Assembly (NCBI GenBank): GCA_030686995.1
Contig: CM060680.1
Location: forward strand, 79,598,060 to 79,662,059
Direction: 5' to 3'
Length of the DNA stretch: 64,000 nucleotides
Origin: Artemisia argyi
Taxonomy: Eukaryota > Streptophyta > Magnoliopsida > Asterales > Asteraceae
Position 1 is the stretch's first letter, and every line of letters starts with the position of its first letter. Below the pieces are notes generated by a model. The model was given only the letters and a program-made list of their open reading frames with translations. It searched no databases and was not told the DNA's origin. Shown one piece after another: positions 37,492 to 51,465 of the stretch. Position numbers and translations under genes: made by a program.

Positions 37492-37903
37492 TGGAACTCA
37501 TCACAATTCTCCCTTCATTATCAAGTTTGATTACACCACATTCTAAGCCTATGATTACATCATTAGTCGCTCTAGCAACACTCTACCGACCAAGGTGGTC
37601 ACATTAGTAGATTTGACATGTAATTACAACTTTGGGAAGATGCAAGTAAGACAATAGGATTAATAAAGACGAAGATGTCTTTACGATTAAATAGTCATGC
37701 TGACCAAGATAAGAGTGACTGCCCTAGTTTTCGTGTTTCGGAGATAATAACGATTCAAGTAAGTCAAAGTCAAATTAAATTTTTGTACAAACAAAAAGAT
37801 TTCTTGTAAACCTTACGAAGTACGAAAAATTATTGATTTTCAATGGTTGGATTAAAACTCATTTTGTTTGAGCAACAATCTTCTTGAACTCCCTTTTTCC
37901 AAA

Positions 37904-37989
<86 letters not shown>

Positions 37990-40785
37990 ATATTGTTTTT
38001 ATCAAAATACAAAATATTTCGTAGTCACATCCTTTACATAACTATATTCATTACAAATTCAAATAAAGTCACTCCAAAATACATTTATGATCAAATTTTC
38101 ACAATGTTTCACTCAAATAAATGTTGTTAATTTTAGAAACCATATCTCCAAGAAGGAACACGCATAACTCATGAACGAATCTCGAAAGCAACCACTATAC
38201 CTACTTACTATTTGACCTTAAATGCGAAAGAAACCCCTCTACCAGAGATTGCCAATATTGATATCCCATGCTTTAACACCACTACTAGAAATTACAACTT
38301 TTTCGCTCATTCCATATTATAAGACCCTTACGCTAGTATAAGCTCGTTGGATTAAAAGATCAAGGTACAATTACTCAACAAAATTTATATTCTTTTCGGA
38401 GATCGATATAGCTTAGTCACATTGGGACAAGACCTCATTTTCATGATAGGATATCGAGAAGTTCCACCTAACCATAAGACATTTAGCTTGCATTAATGGC
38501 AAATCAAAACATCATTCGATGTGGTACCTACTTGACTCAGATCACCCGTACAACAATTTCCATTCTTTATACATTTTAGTCATGCCTAGAGGGATTACAC
38601 ATTTGAACCTGCGAATTTTACCTAGTATAAATTCTCGAATACTTCAAATCATTGGCACCAAATTTCTGCCCTATATCCTTTCATACATAGACTATCCTTT
38701 TCAATTGACTGTAGATGCCTTAACGACACGTTCATCTTTCACGCTCTCAATATCACTACCATATTCTCGACCACTTCATAATCATAAACCACTGCCCTGT
38801 TATGAACTAAGATGCTTACATTCTTTAAATAAGTGAATTAGTAGACTATTACCATACCATAAGATTCACCCATGTATCCAATAAACCATTCCACAAATTT
38901 TACTTCAAGCTATTTTACTACCATACGGGGAAATTGTTTTATGGAATTATTAAAAGAAACTATTTTATTACCACCGTATAAATTGATTTTTCCGTTATTG
39001 CACCAAGTATTTACTATTATTACGCGAAATAATTTTCATGTTACCTTGAAAGGAAATATCAGGATACCATTTTTAATAACAATGCGTTGAACACCATCTA
39101 AAACTTTTGAGAAAAGTAATACTATTTTGACTAAATCAAGCATCGCATCATTGGTCCTCAATTATACATAGCCTGATCACCTATGTATAATTCAGGAAGT
39201 ATTATGCCATGAAGTAAATAATTATTTTTTTTAGTATTGCTAATAACAATCTTCATGTAAAAGCGTTTTAAACAAGTAAACTCTTTTATAAATGTCTCTT
39301 TCTGACAAACTTTCCCCTGGATACTTACCTCACCTGTCACTCACTTAGCCATTAAGTTGGACTTTCCATTGACTTCTTTAGGAGAGACTTTTCCTATCAA
39401 TTACTAGGAGGATTACTCGATACAAGAAAAACAATAAAAGGGTTACGGAACTACTAACCTAGACTAGAAGTATACACCAAGACAATTTATAACTCAACAA
39501 CAATTCTAAGATGCCACTAGACCATCCGAACCACCATCTCTGACCTAATTGTCCAATTCTATCATTCAAAGGTACTAGCAAGACTGAGCTACAGGATCGA
39601 ACACATTGTGAAGGTACACTAAACAACACTATAGAAATAAACCAAGCACCTAATTGAGACGGTAAAGCAATTCATTTAAACATGGCCTCATCTAAACGCA
39701 AACTTCCCTACAGTGAGTTTACGCCAAGAATGATTGATTCGAATTATGGATATCGATATAGATTCCCCTAAAGCGTTGTGTCCTCAAGAAATTCTAGATA
39801 ACCTCACCTATACATCAAAAGAGGCATCAGGCCCAAGCATATCTCCCTAGCTTCATGTGGAAATGAAATAGACATTCATCGACATAGTATCAATGGACAC
39901 CCTCATTTTGCCAACATGATGACAATTTCAACGATAAACCATTTCAGGACTTAAGTTGGTTGAATACCTAGGCTTGTAGTTTTGCCAGATAATCGCCAAT
40001 AGACATTTTCTAATATCAGGAACTAAACGTTAGACATCTATGCATTTATGCGAACATTACCTATCCTACTATTTTATCCTTGTTAGTGTTTTCACTTTTA
40101 AATGAAGTTGATTTAAAAATTGCGTTTATAGAAATCACATACCTCGTAGAAAATAATTTTTGAATTGCCTATTTTGAACAAATACGATCCTTTTTGGTCA
40201 ATATTTTGCAAAACCATTGTACAATGAGAAATAAGTAAACATCAAACTTTGGTAAACAGTCCTATTCACTATATTTTGAAGACAGTTTCACATTTTTTTA
40301 TAACTACTGAATTTTTAATCATCAAGAAAGAGATTACTTAGTAACCCATTTGCTCCATTTTCTAAATTAGTTTATTCGGAAAAATATTTCTACCAAAACT
40401 CACAATCACGAGATAAATTTTGAAAACCAATCACCTTACAAGATCGCTTATGCATTTAGGGTTTTGCGATTTGACAATAAGGAATATTAGAAGGTGTGAT
40501 GAAGGAAATTAGGAGGAACACCATAGATCGATTACAAACATCAGTAACGGAGACCAAGCACAATAGGCAAAGAAAGACACATGTCTTAGAACCCATTAGA
40601 CCAAAACACAAGGAATCAAAGTGTTACCCATATTCTATCTTCTTCGTATAACGCCCTTTCGAAATGTATAACATTGTAGAATTAGTCACCAGATTCATTG
40701 TAACCGTTTCCATTATTCCTGATAAAGGTGATCGAATCACCTCAAACTTCTAGCAATCATTTTAAGATTTCCATCGGCCCTTTTT
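37492..40785 (+). other. E1 internal region, unreadable remnant
   Basis: No open frame of gag-pol quality survives. Position implies that it once held gag, protease and reverse transcriptase. It includes an (AT)n run at 37907-37987. Up to about 38281 it is also present at 61373-62183. Confidence 0.5.
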
Positions 40786-41557
40786 GATGTAAACACCGCC
40801 TATCATCCTCAGACCAATGGTCAGATCGAGAGGACAATTCAAAGATAGGAAAGATTGCTCAGAGAATGAGCAATTGACTCTAGAAATGGTTGGACTAACC
40901 ATTTATCATAAATCAGATTCGTTTGCAACGATAGTTATCGCACGAGAGTAGAGACTACACTATTTGAGGCACTTTATGGTCGAAGTACCAATTACCCATT
41001 TACAGACCGAAATCGGAAAGTTAAATTCATTGGTCTAGAACTAAACTATGGAACAACAAAGGAAATTTCACAAGTCAAGAACCAGTTACAAGCAACGTGA
41101 AACTGGTAGAAGTTAGGTTGGTGCATGATGCACATCATGCGGATTGAGTATCCCTGAACAACAAACCATCAAGATTCAAGTGGGAGAACGAACTAAGTTG
41201 AAAGCTTTACCAGGGAGAGGCATGGTACAATTTTGGTAAGACGAGATATTGAACCTCTAGTATATTGGACCATTTAAGATTCATTTTAGAATCGACCAGC
41301 TGACATACAAATTTGAGTTCTGGCAGAGTTCAGCAACATATATTACCAATATCACATTGTAAACATCAAGAAGCGCTGACCATCTATTGACGGACCGAAC
41401 GCGGAAAAAGCCAAACTCACTATTCCTGTAAGCACTCATGAAATAACCAGGAATTTCCTGCAAATCAAGAATCAGTTACAAGTCGATACGTTGTAAACCC
41501 TTAGAATTTCAAGTTGGTGGTAGGGTCACGTTAAAAGTTCTGCCTAGGAAAGGCATG
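40786..41557 (+). pseudogene. E1 integrase remnant
   Basis: Translated blocks match chromovirus integrase: AYHPQTNGQIERTIQ (about 40795-40842), a WTNH/ND-SY-like stretch, FEALYGRS near 40960-40990, then a decayed GPF/Y-region (about 41180-41290: a VGER-LK-like block and ..YIGPFKI-like text). Frameshifts and stops occur throughout. E4 inserts at ATACC (41558-41562), within the region that should link integrase to the chromodomain. Confidence 0.65.
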
Positions 41558-41562
41558 ATACC

Positions 41563-44500
41563 TGATTCGTGTGAAAACCAATTATATATAATATAGTATA
41601 GTATCGAAGTGATCCGCGTAAAATACGGATCACCCGAGTCGTTTCCCAACGAAGGCGAATGGAATCGAGAATATCGATTCGTGAAATCGTGAATTGAAAA
41701 GTGAGAAAATGAAAAATAGCAATCAAATATTTCACGTAATCACAAACAAGTATGAAATATGTAGATAGAACAAGCTAATTATGCACCGAAATGAAAAATG
41801 TAAAAACGGAAACGCAACCGCAAAATTTAAAACGTAACGTATAACGAAAAATGATCCTCCGAACTTGAAAATATTTTCTAAAAATCTTAAACTAATAAAA
41901 AGAATTTTAAGAAAAAGAAAAATATTTTTTTACTTTTTGTTTATTTTCTATGAATTAAAATTGAATTTTTGAATTAAAAATGAATTAAAAATAGGAAAAA
42001 TAGAAAAATAACTTGGAAAAATGAAAATTAAATTCTAAAAATTCTAAAATATAATAAAAGAATTTCTAAAAATATTTTTGTATTTTTCACAGCTTTTTCT
42101 GATTTTTTTATGATTTTTGCTATTTAAAACAATTTAAAAATTGAATAAAAATCAAAATAAAAATAAAAAAATAGTAAAAATGGTTGGAAAATTCTGGAAA
42201 AATTCCAGAAATTCTAAAATAATAAAAAGAACTCAAAATAAAATTTTGAATAAAATTTGAAAAACTGCTTATCTCAAGTGCTTATGATTAAGCACTTGAG
42301 ATCCAATTATTCTAAAAATTGAAACTCAAGATGACAATGATGCAATGAACTCAAAATATTGCAAGATATGATCAATATGAAACTCAGATACCACAGTTAC
42401 TCAAAGTAAAATGTAATAAGCTAAAAATAAGCTCAAACAGCAAACAGATTAAGCTCAAACTGAACCAGTAGCAACTATGAAATATTGCACAGATACTACT
42501 CAAATATGGTCCAAAACAAGATTAAAATCACAGATTCAGTTACAAACTCAAATAAGCAGCCCAAATTTCACATACGCAGAATTATATCTTAGACAGTCAA
42601 CTTTATAAGCTCAAAAAGTAAATATGAAAAGCTCTGATTTCCAGATTTAAATGAGTAAAATCAAGACTGAGCAACATAGAACTGATATCAAACAATTGCA
42701 AGACCTACTATTACTGAATTATACTAAAATTTTTTACTAAATTAGCAGCTATTGAACCAATTAAAACTGAGTAAGATTGACTTTTAAGTTCCACCTCAAC
42801 TTTGACTTAATCCAAATTTACTCTACTAATTCTGCTTCAACTGGTTGTATTTATCTAAATTTAAAGTGAATTAAGCTATGTTAATAAAGTATGCAACAAG
42901 CTCTTAAGTAACTCTAACTGAATTAATACTACACTAACAGTTAAGCTATATAGCAATCTAAAATTAACTATTCAATTAATGTCCTTCTGTTTTTATGAAA
43001 CTATACTATATATTAATACTATAGCAACCTACATGTGACTAGAAACAGAAGCAAAATAACCACTATACTACAGCAAATCTCACATCCAAACACCCCTATA
43101 GTGAGATTGTCTCACTAATAAGCAAAATATTAATGTCCAAATACTACAATACACAAAAATCAATGAAATCTAATGATAAACTCTGCTTAGTATGAACCAG
43201 AAATTCAGATCTCAAATTTAACACAAATCAGCAAGTTCAGATCCAAATATATGCAGATTTGCAACAATCTTCAATAAGAGAAACTAAGCACAGATCTAGT
43301 AACATGCTACACAGATCAAGAGATCAAGCAGTGATCTAACTATCAACTCAAATTCAAAAACAGAAAATGCTATGATCAATGAAACAATTCAGATCTAAAT
43401 CAGATATTCAATTAGCTATTCAAACTCAGAAATATCAAACTTATGCAACCAAATATTCAAATGAAATCTAACTCTACTCAATTAACTAATGAACCAGCAA
43501 ATCAGATTTAATGAAACAGTACTCCAATAAGCTAAATACCAACTAATAACTACTATTCTATCCAATAATTGAATTAGAGGTTACCACAAGCTTCTCCCTC
43601 AGCTAGAACAGAGGGAGTTCACAGAGGCCTATCTTTAAGATAGGCTGATGTCCTTCTTTCTGTATCAGCTATCATACACCTCAGCAACCATTTGAAAACC
43701 CCAATTTTGAATGAAACAGTACACATAAACCACCAACTTTCTGAGCTTGGATACACTAAGTATAAGCTGAATTGTACTAATTTTGAAATCTGAAATACTG
43801 ATTTAAAACTATTTTTTTTTCTATTTTTTTTATATTTTCTAAACTTGAAGTATTGGTAACTGGTTTGAAAAGGAAACTTGAATGCGCTATATTTGAAATC
43901 AAATGAGAGTTTAGAAAACAAATTAAGCAGAAACTAAATGATATTAAGCTAGTTATAAGCTAGATTAAAAATAGAATAAGCAATAGAAATTTAAACAATA
44001 AGCTGAAATTTGAAGAGCGAAATACGAATTTTATTAAAAACTCAATGAAATTGTTACATTAACTAGTCTAAGTACATTTTAGCAGCATAACACTATACTA
44101 AATTCTACACAGAAAAATGAGTGAAAATGGGACGTATTTATAAGTGAGGAGTGAGGCTTGGGTCTCCAAATGCCAAGCTGGAAATCCAGGTGAAAATGTG
44201 CTTATTCTCCTCATCTAATAGCCCTTAGATACGACTTGTGTTTCTTTGATCATACCACAGCCCTTGGATCATGATATGTGAGGTGTTCATACCAATAAGG
44301 AGTTGCCACTTGTCCCATACGTGCATACATTCTCTATCCTTGTTAGAAGGTGTCAGATGCTTCTAGAAAACGGATCCAATGCTCAAAAGATGAGGTGGTG
44401 CCACCAATAGAACTCTTCCACTTGTACTCATAGCTACAATATTCTTTCAGTTACACTCCTGGCATATGGGATATGCTTCTAGAAGTCCCAATGATGAGCT

Positions 44501-45075
44501 AATGATGGTTAATTGAGGTAACTTGGGTCAATTAAACCATGGTGCGTTTCTAGGGTTCATGTGGTTTATTGGGATTCTGTTTGGGGGAAATGGGGGAAAA
44601 ACACGTTTGGTTCTACTTTTTTTGTGTGTTGACCGAAGAGTTATAAAGTGGGCTCGGGTTAAAAAAATGAGATTTGGGCCTTTGGTTGTGGAGAGTGGGC
44701 TTTGGGCTAGTAGTATCATGGACCAAGGCTTGTATTTTATTTTTAGAATTTGGTATAAAATATACAAGGACCAATTATGTAATTTGCCCATACTTTAAGG
44801 ACTGAATGTGTAATTTCCTCAAAATATATCAGGGACTAATCTTGCCAAGTCTGAATAGATGAAGGACTGAAATTGATTCTTGAATCCCCGGTTTTGACTT
44901 TTTGACCAACTTCTTCTCTCGTGCTCGTTTTGTGTGATTTTTCGTCTTTTATTGATAAATCCGTTCCTGCACATTCACAACACAAAAACAAGTGTTTTCT
45001 TGGCATTTGTTAGCTCCAATAGTCGTTTTGGGTCGATTTTCGGCCATAAAATAGTGAGTGAATAAGCACTCACCA
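41563..45075 (-). repeat. E4 3' LTR (3513 bp)
   Basis: On the minus strand it begins TGGTGAGTGCTTATTCACTC and ends ACGAATCA. It contains a TATA box (plus coordinates 44134-44142) and a GTCC-phrase array (44768-44878). Compared with the 5' LTR there are scattered substitutions and small indels (for example near 42270 against 54150). Confidence 0.92.
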
Positions 45076-45085
45076 AAATCCCCCC
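45076..45085 (-). other. E4 polypurine tract
   Basis: The minus strand reads GGGGGGATTT, abutting the LTR start TGGTGAG. Confidence 0.8.
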
Positions 45086-47166
45086 GACTAAGGTATTGCC
45101 GTGTCCTCACGCAATGTGATCAATTCACGCTCTTGGGATAAATAATTTCACAACTCTTTCTACTGACTTTGTAAAGTAGCAATGATGTTCGAAAGAAGTA
45201 ATAAAATCATTTATTCCCGAAAACGCTCCGTTTTCCAAAATTTTCCTTTTATTCCTTTATTCAACTTACACTTCTATTTTTGTACTTTTCATACTTCATA
45301 CTTGTGACGGTTTGTTGAACTTTCATTATTTTGCAATAATTATTAGGGTCAACGAGTAGAAATACTTCTATTTAAGAAGCGACCATACGGATAAAAATCG
45401 TCATCCTTGATTTTTCACAAGTCCCCAAACTAAGCGTACAAACGAGATCACAGCTTATCTACAAATTAGATGCTAACACTACTCATAAAAGTTACTTGTG
45501 GAAACTCCTTACTCCCATTTCCTAGGTTTTGTATCTCGATATTTTATTTTGTTGAGAAATGAATTGCTTCATATTTTCTCGTTTCAATAATTTTAGTCCG
45601 ATAGTGATACCTAAGTTAAAACGATAAGTAGTTATTCATTTTCTCTTAAGAACCACTGCAATAGAAATTCGGTCCACATCAAGGAATTTGGGGTACATAC
45701 AATATCAAAGATATAAGTTGCAGAGTACGATCACGTGCACCTCATGTGACTGATTACTAATCACTTATCACATGCACCTCACGCGCCAACAACTTATTTA
45801 CATACATAAGCTCTTATTCGATAAAACTTCAACTTTTACTTTTTTATTTTTCACTTTTTTCACTTTTCTCATATTTTTCATACTTTTTACTTTTTTCTTT
45901 CTTGACTTTTTTCATAACATCAATGGAAGCTTATCGGGTAGCTCCAAAACCACATAGATAATCAACTTTTGACTTTTGATTTTTTCACTTTTTGCTCTTA
46001 TTTTTTATGTTCCTTGATATGTACCCAACTTCTAAAGCAAAAATTCTCTTAAGAAAACAAAAAACTAAATATTATTCAAACCGAAATACCACTAATTAAC
46101 CTAGAACATCTATTTTATATGTGTGACGTTTCTGATGGGAGTAAAAAGCTACAAGTACCTCTCATGAGCTCTAAAGAGAACCACTACTCCACGTTTAGCA
46201 TCTAACTTCTAAATAAACTCTATCATTTCTCGCTCTTCGCAATTTAAGATTCCAAATAATGAAACCCGCGAATACTTAGCCGATAATCAGCCACGCATAT
46301 ATAAAGTCAGATACAGAAATTTGCAAATTCTAGAAGAAGAATTCGCGTTTTCTAGCTCCTTATGTAAAAGACTAGCGAAAGCTTTTAAGCTGCGCATGTA
46401 TAAAGTCAAGTACGGGAACTTGCATATTCTTAAGATAGAATTCGCATTTTATAGCTCCTTGTGTACAAAACTAGCACAAGCTTAAGTGATTATCATTGGT
46501 TAAGGGAACAAGCTAGGGCTCAACACGCCCGGTCAAGTCAAAATATTTATTCCTACTCTCGCCAGCAAGAAAGTCAACAAGGTGTCAAAACTTATTCAAA
46601 CTTTATTATATTTTTGCACAAATTTTCAACTTTTTCTCATTTTTTTGTGCTTTTTCATGACTTTTTCATCCAAATTTTTGAAATTTTCAATTTTTTCAAT
46701 TTTTTTCATTTTTGGTGGAAAAACGGAGTTGCAAGAGTGCACGACATGCGAAACATGCAAGGTCAAAATCGAATCGAAGAGTCACCCTCCCCCCGACTAG
46801 AACGAAACATTGTCCTCAATGTTTTATGGGTTAAGGTAATCCTAACAAAATTCTAGACCGTTTATTAATTATGCCAAAGAAAACGTTAGTCGATAAGATT
46901 TAACGGATATAGGATTTCCAATAAGCACCGATGAATGAGACTCCAAGTGAAGAGACAACGAGCACGAGAGTCATCATAAATCGCGGACAATCCTAACAAA
47001 CATCACAAACAACCACGGAACACAAAAGTAAAAGAGGCACCCCCTCCTCACGTTATTTGTTAGAAAATAGAAAATAAGAAGATGAAATTGGATAAGCATG
47101 GGTTGCCACCCACGAAGCGCTTATTTTTGTTCACCGAGTCACATGAGCTTGACTCGATCCCCGAAT
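45086..47166 (-). other. E4 3' non-coding region
   Basis: No gene is supported. The minus strand is A-rich (for example 45830-45920 and 46600-46720). A tandem duplication of about 95 bp lies at 46295-46485. In other Athila elements this interval can hold an extra ORF. Here none is readable. Confidence 0.6.
46295..46485 (-). repeat. About 95-bp tandem duplication
   Basis: Units 46295-46393 and 46394-46485 share GCAT(A/G)TATAAAGTCA, GAATTCGC, TAGCTCCTT and ACTAGC in order, with about one change in five. Confidence 0.75.
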
Positions 47167-50064
47167 TCAATTGTCCTTGGGGAAAGTTTGGAGATCCGGG
47201 ACTACCATAGTCGGTACATCCCCTCCAAAGTAGTGTTTCAAACGGTGACCATTCACCTTAAAATTGGGACCATCTTGTTGAGCTAACTCAATGGTTCCAT
47301 AAGGGAAAACTTGGGTTATTGTGAATGGTCCAGACCAACGGGTTTTATGCTTACCCGAGAATATCTTTAACCAAGAATTAAAAAGTAGCACTTGATCACC
47401 AACGTTAAAAACGCGGTCTTTGATCTTGGCATCATGAATTCTTTTTGTTTTCTCTTTATAAATCAAAGAATTCTCGTAAGCTTGATCACGGAGTTCTACT
47501 AACTCAATCAATTGAATTTTTCTGTGATCACCCACGGTTTTCAAATCAAAGTTGGCATGTTTTAAGGCCCAGTAGGCCTTGTGCTCTAATTCAATGGGCA
47601 AATGAAAAGCTTTCCCGTAAACCAGCTTATATGGAGTACACCCAATTGGGGTTTTGTAAGCGGTCCGGAAAGCCCAAAGTGCATCTTCTAATTTATCGGC
47701 CCAAGAGGCACGGTGTTCTCCTACTGTCCTTTCAAGTATACGTTTTAAACCACGATAGGAGACCTCAACTTGACCACTCGTTTGTGGATGATAAGCCGTG
47801 GAAAGACGATGTGTGACACCATATTTTAACATAACTTTCGCAAATTGATCATTGCAAAAATGGGTCCCACGATCGCTTATGATGGCTCGAGGTGCACCAA
47901 ATCGGGCAAAGAGACTCTTTAAAAACTTAACAACCACTCGGGCGTCATTAGTGGGGAGCGCCTTCGCTTCAACCCATTTTGATAAGTAATCGACGGCCAC
48001 GAGAATGTATTTGTTACCCCTAGACGACGGGAATGGCCCCATGAAATCGATGCCCCAAACGTCAAAAATCTCACAAACTTGAATCGCATTTTGCGGCATT
48101 TCATCTTTTTGAGAGATTTTCCCTTGACGTTGGCAAGAATCACATGTTTTCACCAATTCATGGGCATCTCGATATATCGTCGGCCAATAAAAGCCGGAAT
48201 CGAAAACCTTCTTAGCGGTGAAATTGGCACCATGATGTCCCCCCGTGGGTCCACTATGACATGCCTTAAGAATTTCAACGGCATCCATATCGTGAACACA
48301 CCGCCGGATCACTTGATCTGCACAAACTTTGAACAAGTAGGGGTCGTCCCAAAAATAATGTTGGACATCTTTAAAGAATTTCTTCTTTTGCTGGGACGAC
48401 ATCCCTTTCCTAATGAATTTCCCCGCATGGTAATTCGCAAAATCGGCGAACCATGGGGTACTTTGGTCAATTTTGGTCACACTCCCAAGTGTCTCGAGAG
48501 GAAAAGCATCATTAATTTCCTTATTCTCGGTAACACTTTGATGGGGGTTCTCAAGTCGTGAAAGGTGATCGGCAGCAAGATTCTCAGCTCCTTTCTCGTC
48601 TCGTATTTCGACATTAAATTCTTGGAGCAAAAGAACCCACCGCATTAAACGTGGCTTCGCATCTTGTTTAGCCATTAAGTACTTTAGGGCTGAATGGTCC
48701 GTATACACTATGCATTTTTTAAGTAGCAAATAAGACCTAAATTTCTCAAAAGCATAGACAACCGCTAACATTTCCTTTTCGGTAGTTGTGTAATGATGTT
48801 GGGCGTCATTCATGGTCTTGCTTGCATAGTGTATAGGCTGAAAATACTTGTTCTTACGTTGCCCCAGAACTGCACCAATAGCATAATCGCTTGCATCACA
48901 CATTAGCTCAAATGGTAAGTTCCAATCGGGGGCAACTAAGATTGGAGCCTCCGTTAACTTCTTCTTCAAAACATTAAATGCATCGACGCATTCATTCGTG
49001 AAGTTAAACGGAGCATCTTTTTCTAAAAGATGGGTCAGAGGCCGGGCTATTTTGGAGAAGTCTTGAATAAAACGTCGGTAAAAGCCAGCATGACCAAGGA
49101 AACTTCTAATTCCTTTGACGGTAGTCGGGTGTGGTAATTTAGCAATAACATCGACTTTTGCCCGATCCACCTCAATTCCAGATTTGGATATTTTATGGTC
49201 GAGGACTATTCCCTCTTTAACCATGAAGTGGCACTTTTCCCAATTTAGAACTAAATTAGTGTTTTCACACCGAATTAGCATGTTTTCCAAATGGGAAAGG
49301 CAAGAGTCGAAAGTATTTCCATAGACGGAGAAATCGTCCATGAACACTTCCATGGTTTTTTCAATCATATCGGAGAAAATGGCCATCATACACCGTTGAA
49401 ACGTGCCTGGAGCGTTACATAAGCCAAAGGGCATTCTACGATAGGCAAACGTTCCATACGGGCAAGTAAAAGTGGTCTTTTCTTGATCCTGAGGATCAAT
49501 GGGAATTTGAAAATACGCAGAAAAGCCATCCAGAAAACAATAGAACTCATTTCCCGCTAAACGTTCAAGCATCTGGTCCATAAAAGGAAGCGGGAAATGG
49601 TCTTTACGTGTCGCATCATTCAACTTTCGATAGTCGATACAAACTCTCCATCCGGTCACAAGTCGAGTCGGTATAAGCTCATTATCGTCATTCTTTACAA
49701 CAGTGATTCCGCCCTTCTTTGGCGCACAATGAACCGGGCTAACCCATGAACTATCCGAGATCGGATAAATCATTCCAGCGTCAAGGAGTTTTATAACTTC
49801 CTTTTTGATCACTTCATGGATTTGTGGATTAACCCGTCGTTGTTGCTGGATGGAAGCTTTGTGATTATCCTCAAGAAGAATCTTATGAGTACAAAATCGA
49901 GGGTCGATTCCCTTAATGTCGGATATTTGCCAAGCAATCGCACTTTTATGCTTCTGAAGCACATCTAAGAGTCGTGTCTTCTCCTCATCTTTAAGGCCTT
50001 TTGATATTATAACCGGTAATTTTTCATTTATTTCCAAGTATGCGTATTCGAGATGAGGAGGCAA
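47167..50064 (-). CDS. pol: E4 pol: reverse transcriptase, RNase H and integrase
   Basis: A 965-residue frame copies element RNA into DNA and inserts it. Reverse transcriptase spans about residues 90-270, with catalytic Asp in FLDGFS (Asp179) and FMDD (243-244). RNase H spans about 380-505 ([23 protein letters not shown]). The integrase zinc region is about 600-645 ([10 protein letters not shown] and TCDSC). The catalytic triad is Asp673 (GIDFMG), Asp731 (ISDRG) and Glu767 (GQVEVS), with 35 residues between the last two, and a GPF module lies near 911-914. There is no ATG at the start: the frame opens at TTG right after a TAG (50068-50070) that separates it from the gag-protease frame in the same phase. 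It would therefore need readthrough, or the TAG is a lesion. Gly to Asp in VLDHKIS is the one odd residue noticed. Confidence 0.93.
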   Translation of the reverse strand: MPPHLEYAYLEINEKLPVIISKGLKDEEKTRLLDVLQKHKSAIAWQISDIKGIDPRFCTHKILLEDNHKASIQQQRRVNPQIHEVIKKEVIKLLDAGMIYPISDSSWVSPVHCAPKKGGITVVKNDDNELIPTRLVTGWRVCIDYRKLNDATRKDHFPLPFMDQMLERLAGNEFYCFLDGFSAYFQIPIDPQDQEKTTFTCPYGTFAYRRMPFGLCNAPGTFQRCMMAIFSDMIEKTMEVFMDDFSVYGNTFDSCLSHLENMLIRCENTNLVLNWEKCHFMVKEGIVLDHKISKSGIEVDRAKVDVIAKLPHPTTVKGIRSFLGHAGFYRRFIQDFSKIARPLTHLLEKDAPFNFTNECVDAFNVLKKKLTEAPILVAPDWNLPFELMCDASDYAIGAVLGQRKNKYFQPIHYASKTMNDAQHHYTTTEKEMLAVVYAFEKFRSYLLLKKCIVYTDHSALKYLMAKQDAKPRLMRWVLLLQEFNVEIRDEKGAENLAADHLSRLENPHQSVTENKEINDAFPLETLGSVTKIDQSTPWFADFANYHAGKFIRKGMSSQQKKKFFKDVQHYFWDDPYLFKVCADQVIRRCVHDMDAVEILKACHSGPTGGHHGANFTAKKVFDSGFYWPTIYRDAHELVKTCDSCQRQGKISQKDEMPQNAIQVCEIFDVWGIDFMGPFPSSRGNKYILVAVDYLSKWVEAKALPTNDARVVVKFLKSLFARFGAPRAIISDRGTHFCNDQFAKVMLKYGVTHRLSTAYHPQTSGQVEVSYRGLKRILERTVGEHRASWADKLEDALWAFRTAYKTPIGCTPYKLVYGKAFHLPIELEHKAYWALKHANFDLKTVGDHRKIQLIELVELRDQAYENSLIYKEKTKRIHDAKIKDRVFNVGDQVLLFNSWLKIFSGKHKTRWSGPFTITQVFPYGTIELAQQDGPNFKVNGHRLKHYFGGDVPTMVVPDLQTFPKDN

Positions 50065-50067
50065 ATC

Positions 50068-51384
50068 CTAGAGCTCGAGCTCCGGAGGATTCTCAATAGA
50101 CGGCTTTACTTCTTTTACGTCTGCCATTTTTAAGTCAACCGGAGGGGAAGAAACAATCGGTTTTTCATTTAACAAATTTTCAATTAATAAAATGTCCTCC
50201 TCCGGATCAAAGTTATTATTATCAAATTCCGGTGAAAATGATTCATTTGCAAGACAAGCATTGATTTCTTCCCAAGCGAGATCACTTCCCTCAAACGGAG
50301 TAAGGGAAGGGGAAGAATCGGAGACGATCGGTTCAAAAGAAGGAGTGGGATTGCCACTCGAAGCATTATCGGTAAAACCAAGAAATTCTTGAGCATACTC
50401 CTCCGTAAGTTCATCAATAACATCAATACGGTTGACGGAAGAAACATCGTAATCGGAGGAGTATCTCGCGGTTTGATCAAGGTTAAAAGTGACGGCTTCG
50501 TTTCCAACACGTAAAGTAATTTCCTCGTCATAAACATCAATTAAGGCACGACCGGTCCTTAGGAAACCTCTCCCGAGAATGAGAGGAACCCGTGGATCGG
50601 CATCGAAATCAACAACCACAAAATCCGCAGGGAAATGAAATTTCCCAACACTGACAAAAATATCCTTAGCTATGCCAATTGGACGAGACGTTGATCGGTC
50701 GGCAAGCTCGAGGGTCATAAGCGTCGGTGTCAAGTTATGAAGAGACAAATTTTTCCAAATCGACATCGGCATAAGTTTAATGCTAGCACCAAGATCGGCC
50801 AAGGCGAAGCATTGAACCATACCCGGAAAATTACACGGTATAAGAAACTTGCCAGGGTCTTCAAGCTTTTCGGGCAGCTTTTTAAAAAGAACCGCTAAGC
50901 AATTCTCGTTCATTTGAGTCCTTGACATTTCAAAAAGCTTTTCTTTATTATTCAAAAGACCTTTTAGCATCGAAGCAAATTTGGGCATCAAAAGTATAGC
51001 ATCCGCGAGACTTATATCAAAGTGTAACTCTTGAAAAATCTGATAAAACTTCTCCATTTGGTTTTTATCCTTCTCGCGGTGCTTTTGTTCATTTAAGCGT
51101 GACGGATATGGCAACTTTCTTTTAACGGGTGTTTCATTTTCATTATCATTAACAACCTTTTCCTTTCCTTTAGACGTCGGGACAACTGGAGGTTGGATGT
51201 CTTCGGTCCTTCCATTATTAATAGGAATTTCCGTATCCGTTGTCACCTCGGGTTCACGGGCGACTACCTTGGGAGGTAGAGAAGAAGAGGTAGTCGGAGC
51301 TGTCGGTCCATCGTAAGTAACACCACTCCTTGTTATGATTGCTTTTGCATCGCCCCTTGGGTTAGCGATCGTGTTGCTTGGCAA
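50068..51384 (-). CDS. E4 Gag C-terminus and aspartic protease
   Basis: The 438-residue frame contains a Pro/Ser/Glu-rich linker (residues 1-110), a helical segment typical of Athila polyproteins (PKFASMLKGLL), and the retroviral-type protease core DLGAS (Asp197), with ILGRGFLRTGRALID about 60 residues later as the flap/ILGR segment. The protease cleaves the polyprotein in the particle. It is in the same phase as the gag frame 51466-52551, separated from it by one TAA (51466-51468), and as pol, separated by one TAG (50068-50070). The Met at 51382-51384 is probably not a natural start. The C-terminal part is acidic. Confidence 0.85.
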   Translation of the reverse strand: MPSNTIANPRGDAKAIITRSGVTYDGPTAPTTSSSLPPKVVAREPEVTTDTEIPINNGRTEDIQPPVVPTSKGKEKVVNDNENETPVKRKLPYPSRLNEQKHREKDKNQMEKFYQIFQELHFDISLADAILLMPKFASMLKGLLNNKEKLFEMSRTQMNENCLAVLFKKLPEKLEDPGKFLIPCNFPGMVQCFALADLGASIKLMPMSIWKNLSLHNLTPTLMTLELADRSTSRPIGIAKDIFVSVGKFHFPADFVVVDFDADPRVPLILGRGFLRTGRALIDVYDEEITLRVGNEAVTFNLDQTARYSSDYDVSSVNRIDVIDELTEEYAQEFLGFTDNASSGNPTPSFEPIVSDSSPSLTPFEGSDLAWEEINACLANESFSPEFDNNNFDPEEDILLIENLLNEKPIVSSPPVDLKMADVKEVKPSIENPPELEL

Positions 51385-51465
51385 AGTTCCAGAGCCCGAG
51401 GGTCGATCATTTAAACGCTTGTTGAGATCATTGATTTGAGTTGCAAATAACCTCGTTGTTTCCTC

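Noticed and set aside
40786..41557. A usable integrase gene in E1
   Set aside because: Only short blocks match. Frameshifts and stops are frequent, and no frame exceeds about 60 codons here.
43619..43921. Minus-strand frame of about 100 codons in the E4 LTR, repeated at 55527-55817
   Set aside because: LTR copy again. Its length differs between copies by indels in a T-run, with no selection to keep frame.
48079..49324. Plus-strand frames (for example 48079-48561, 47445-47816, 51484-52017) opposite the E4 genes
   Set aside because: They are antisense shadows of pol and of the Asn/Gln-rich gag tail.
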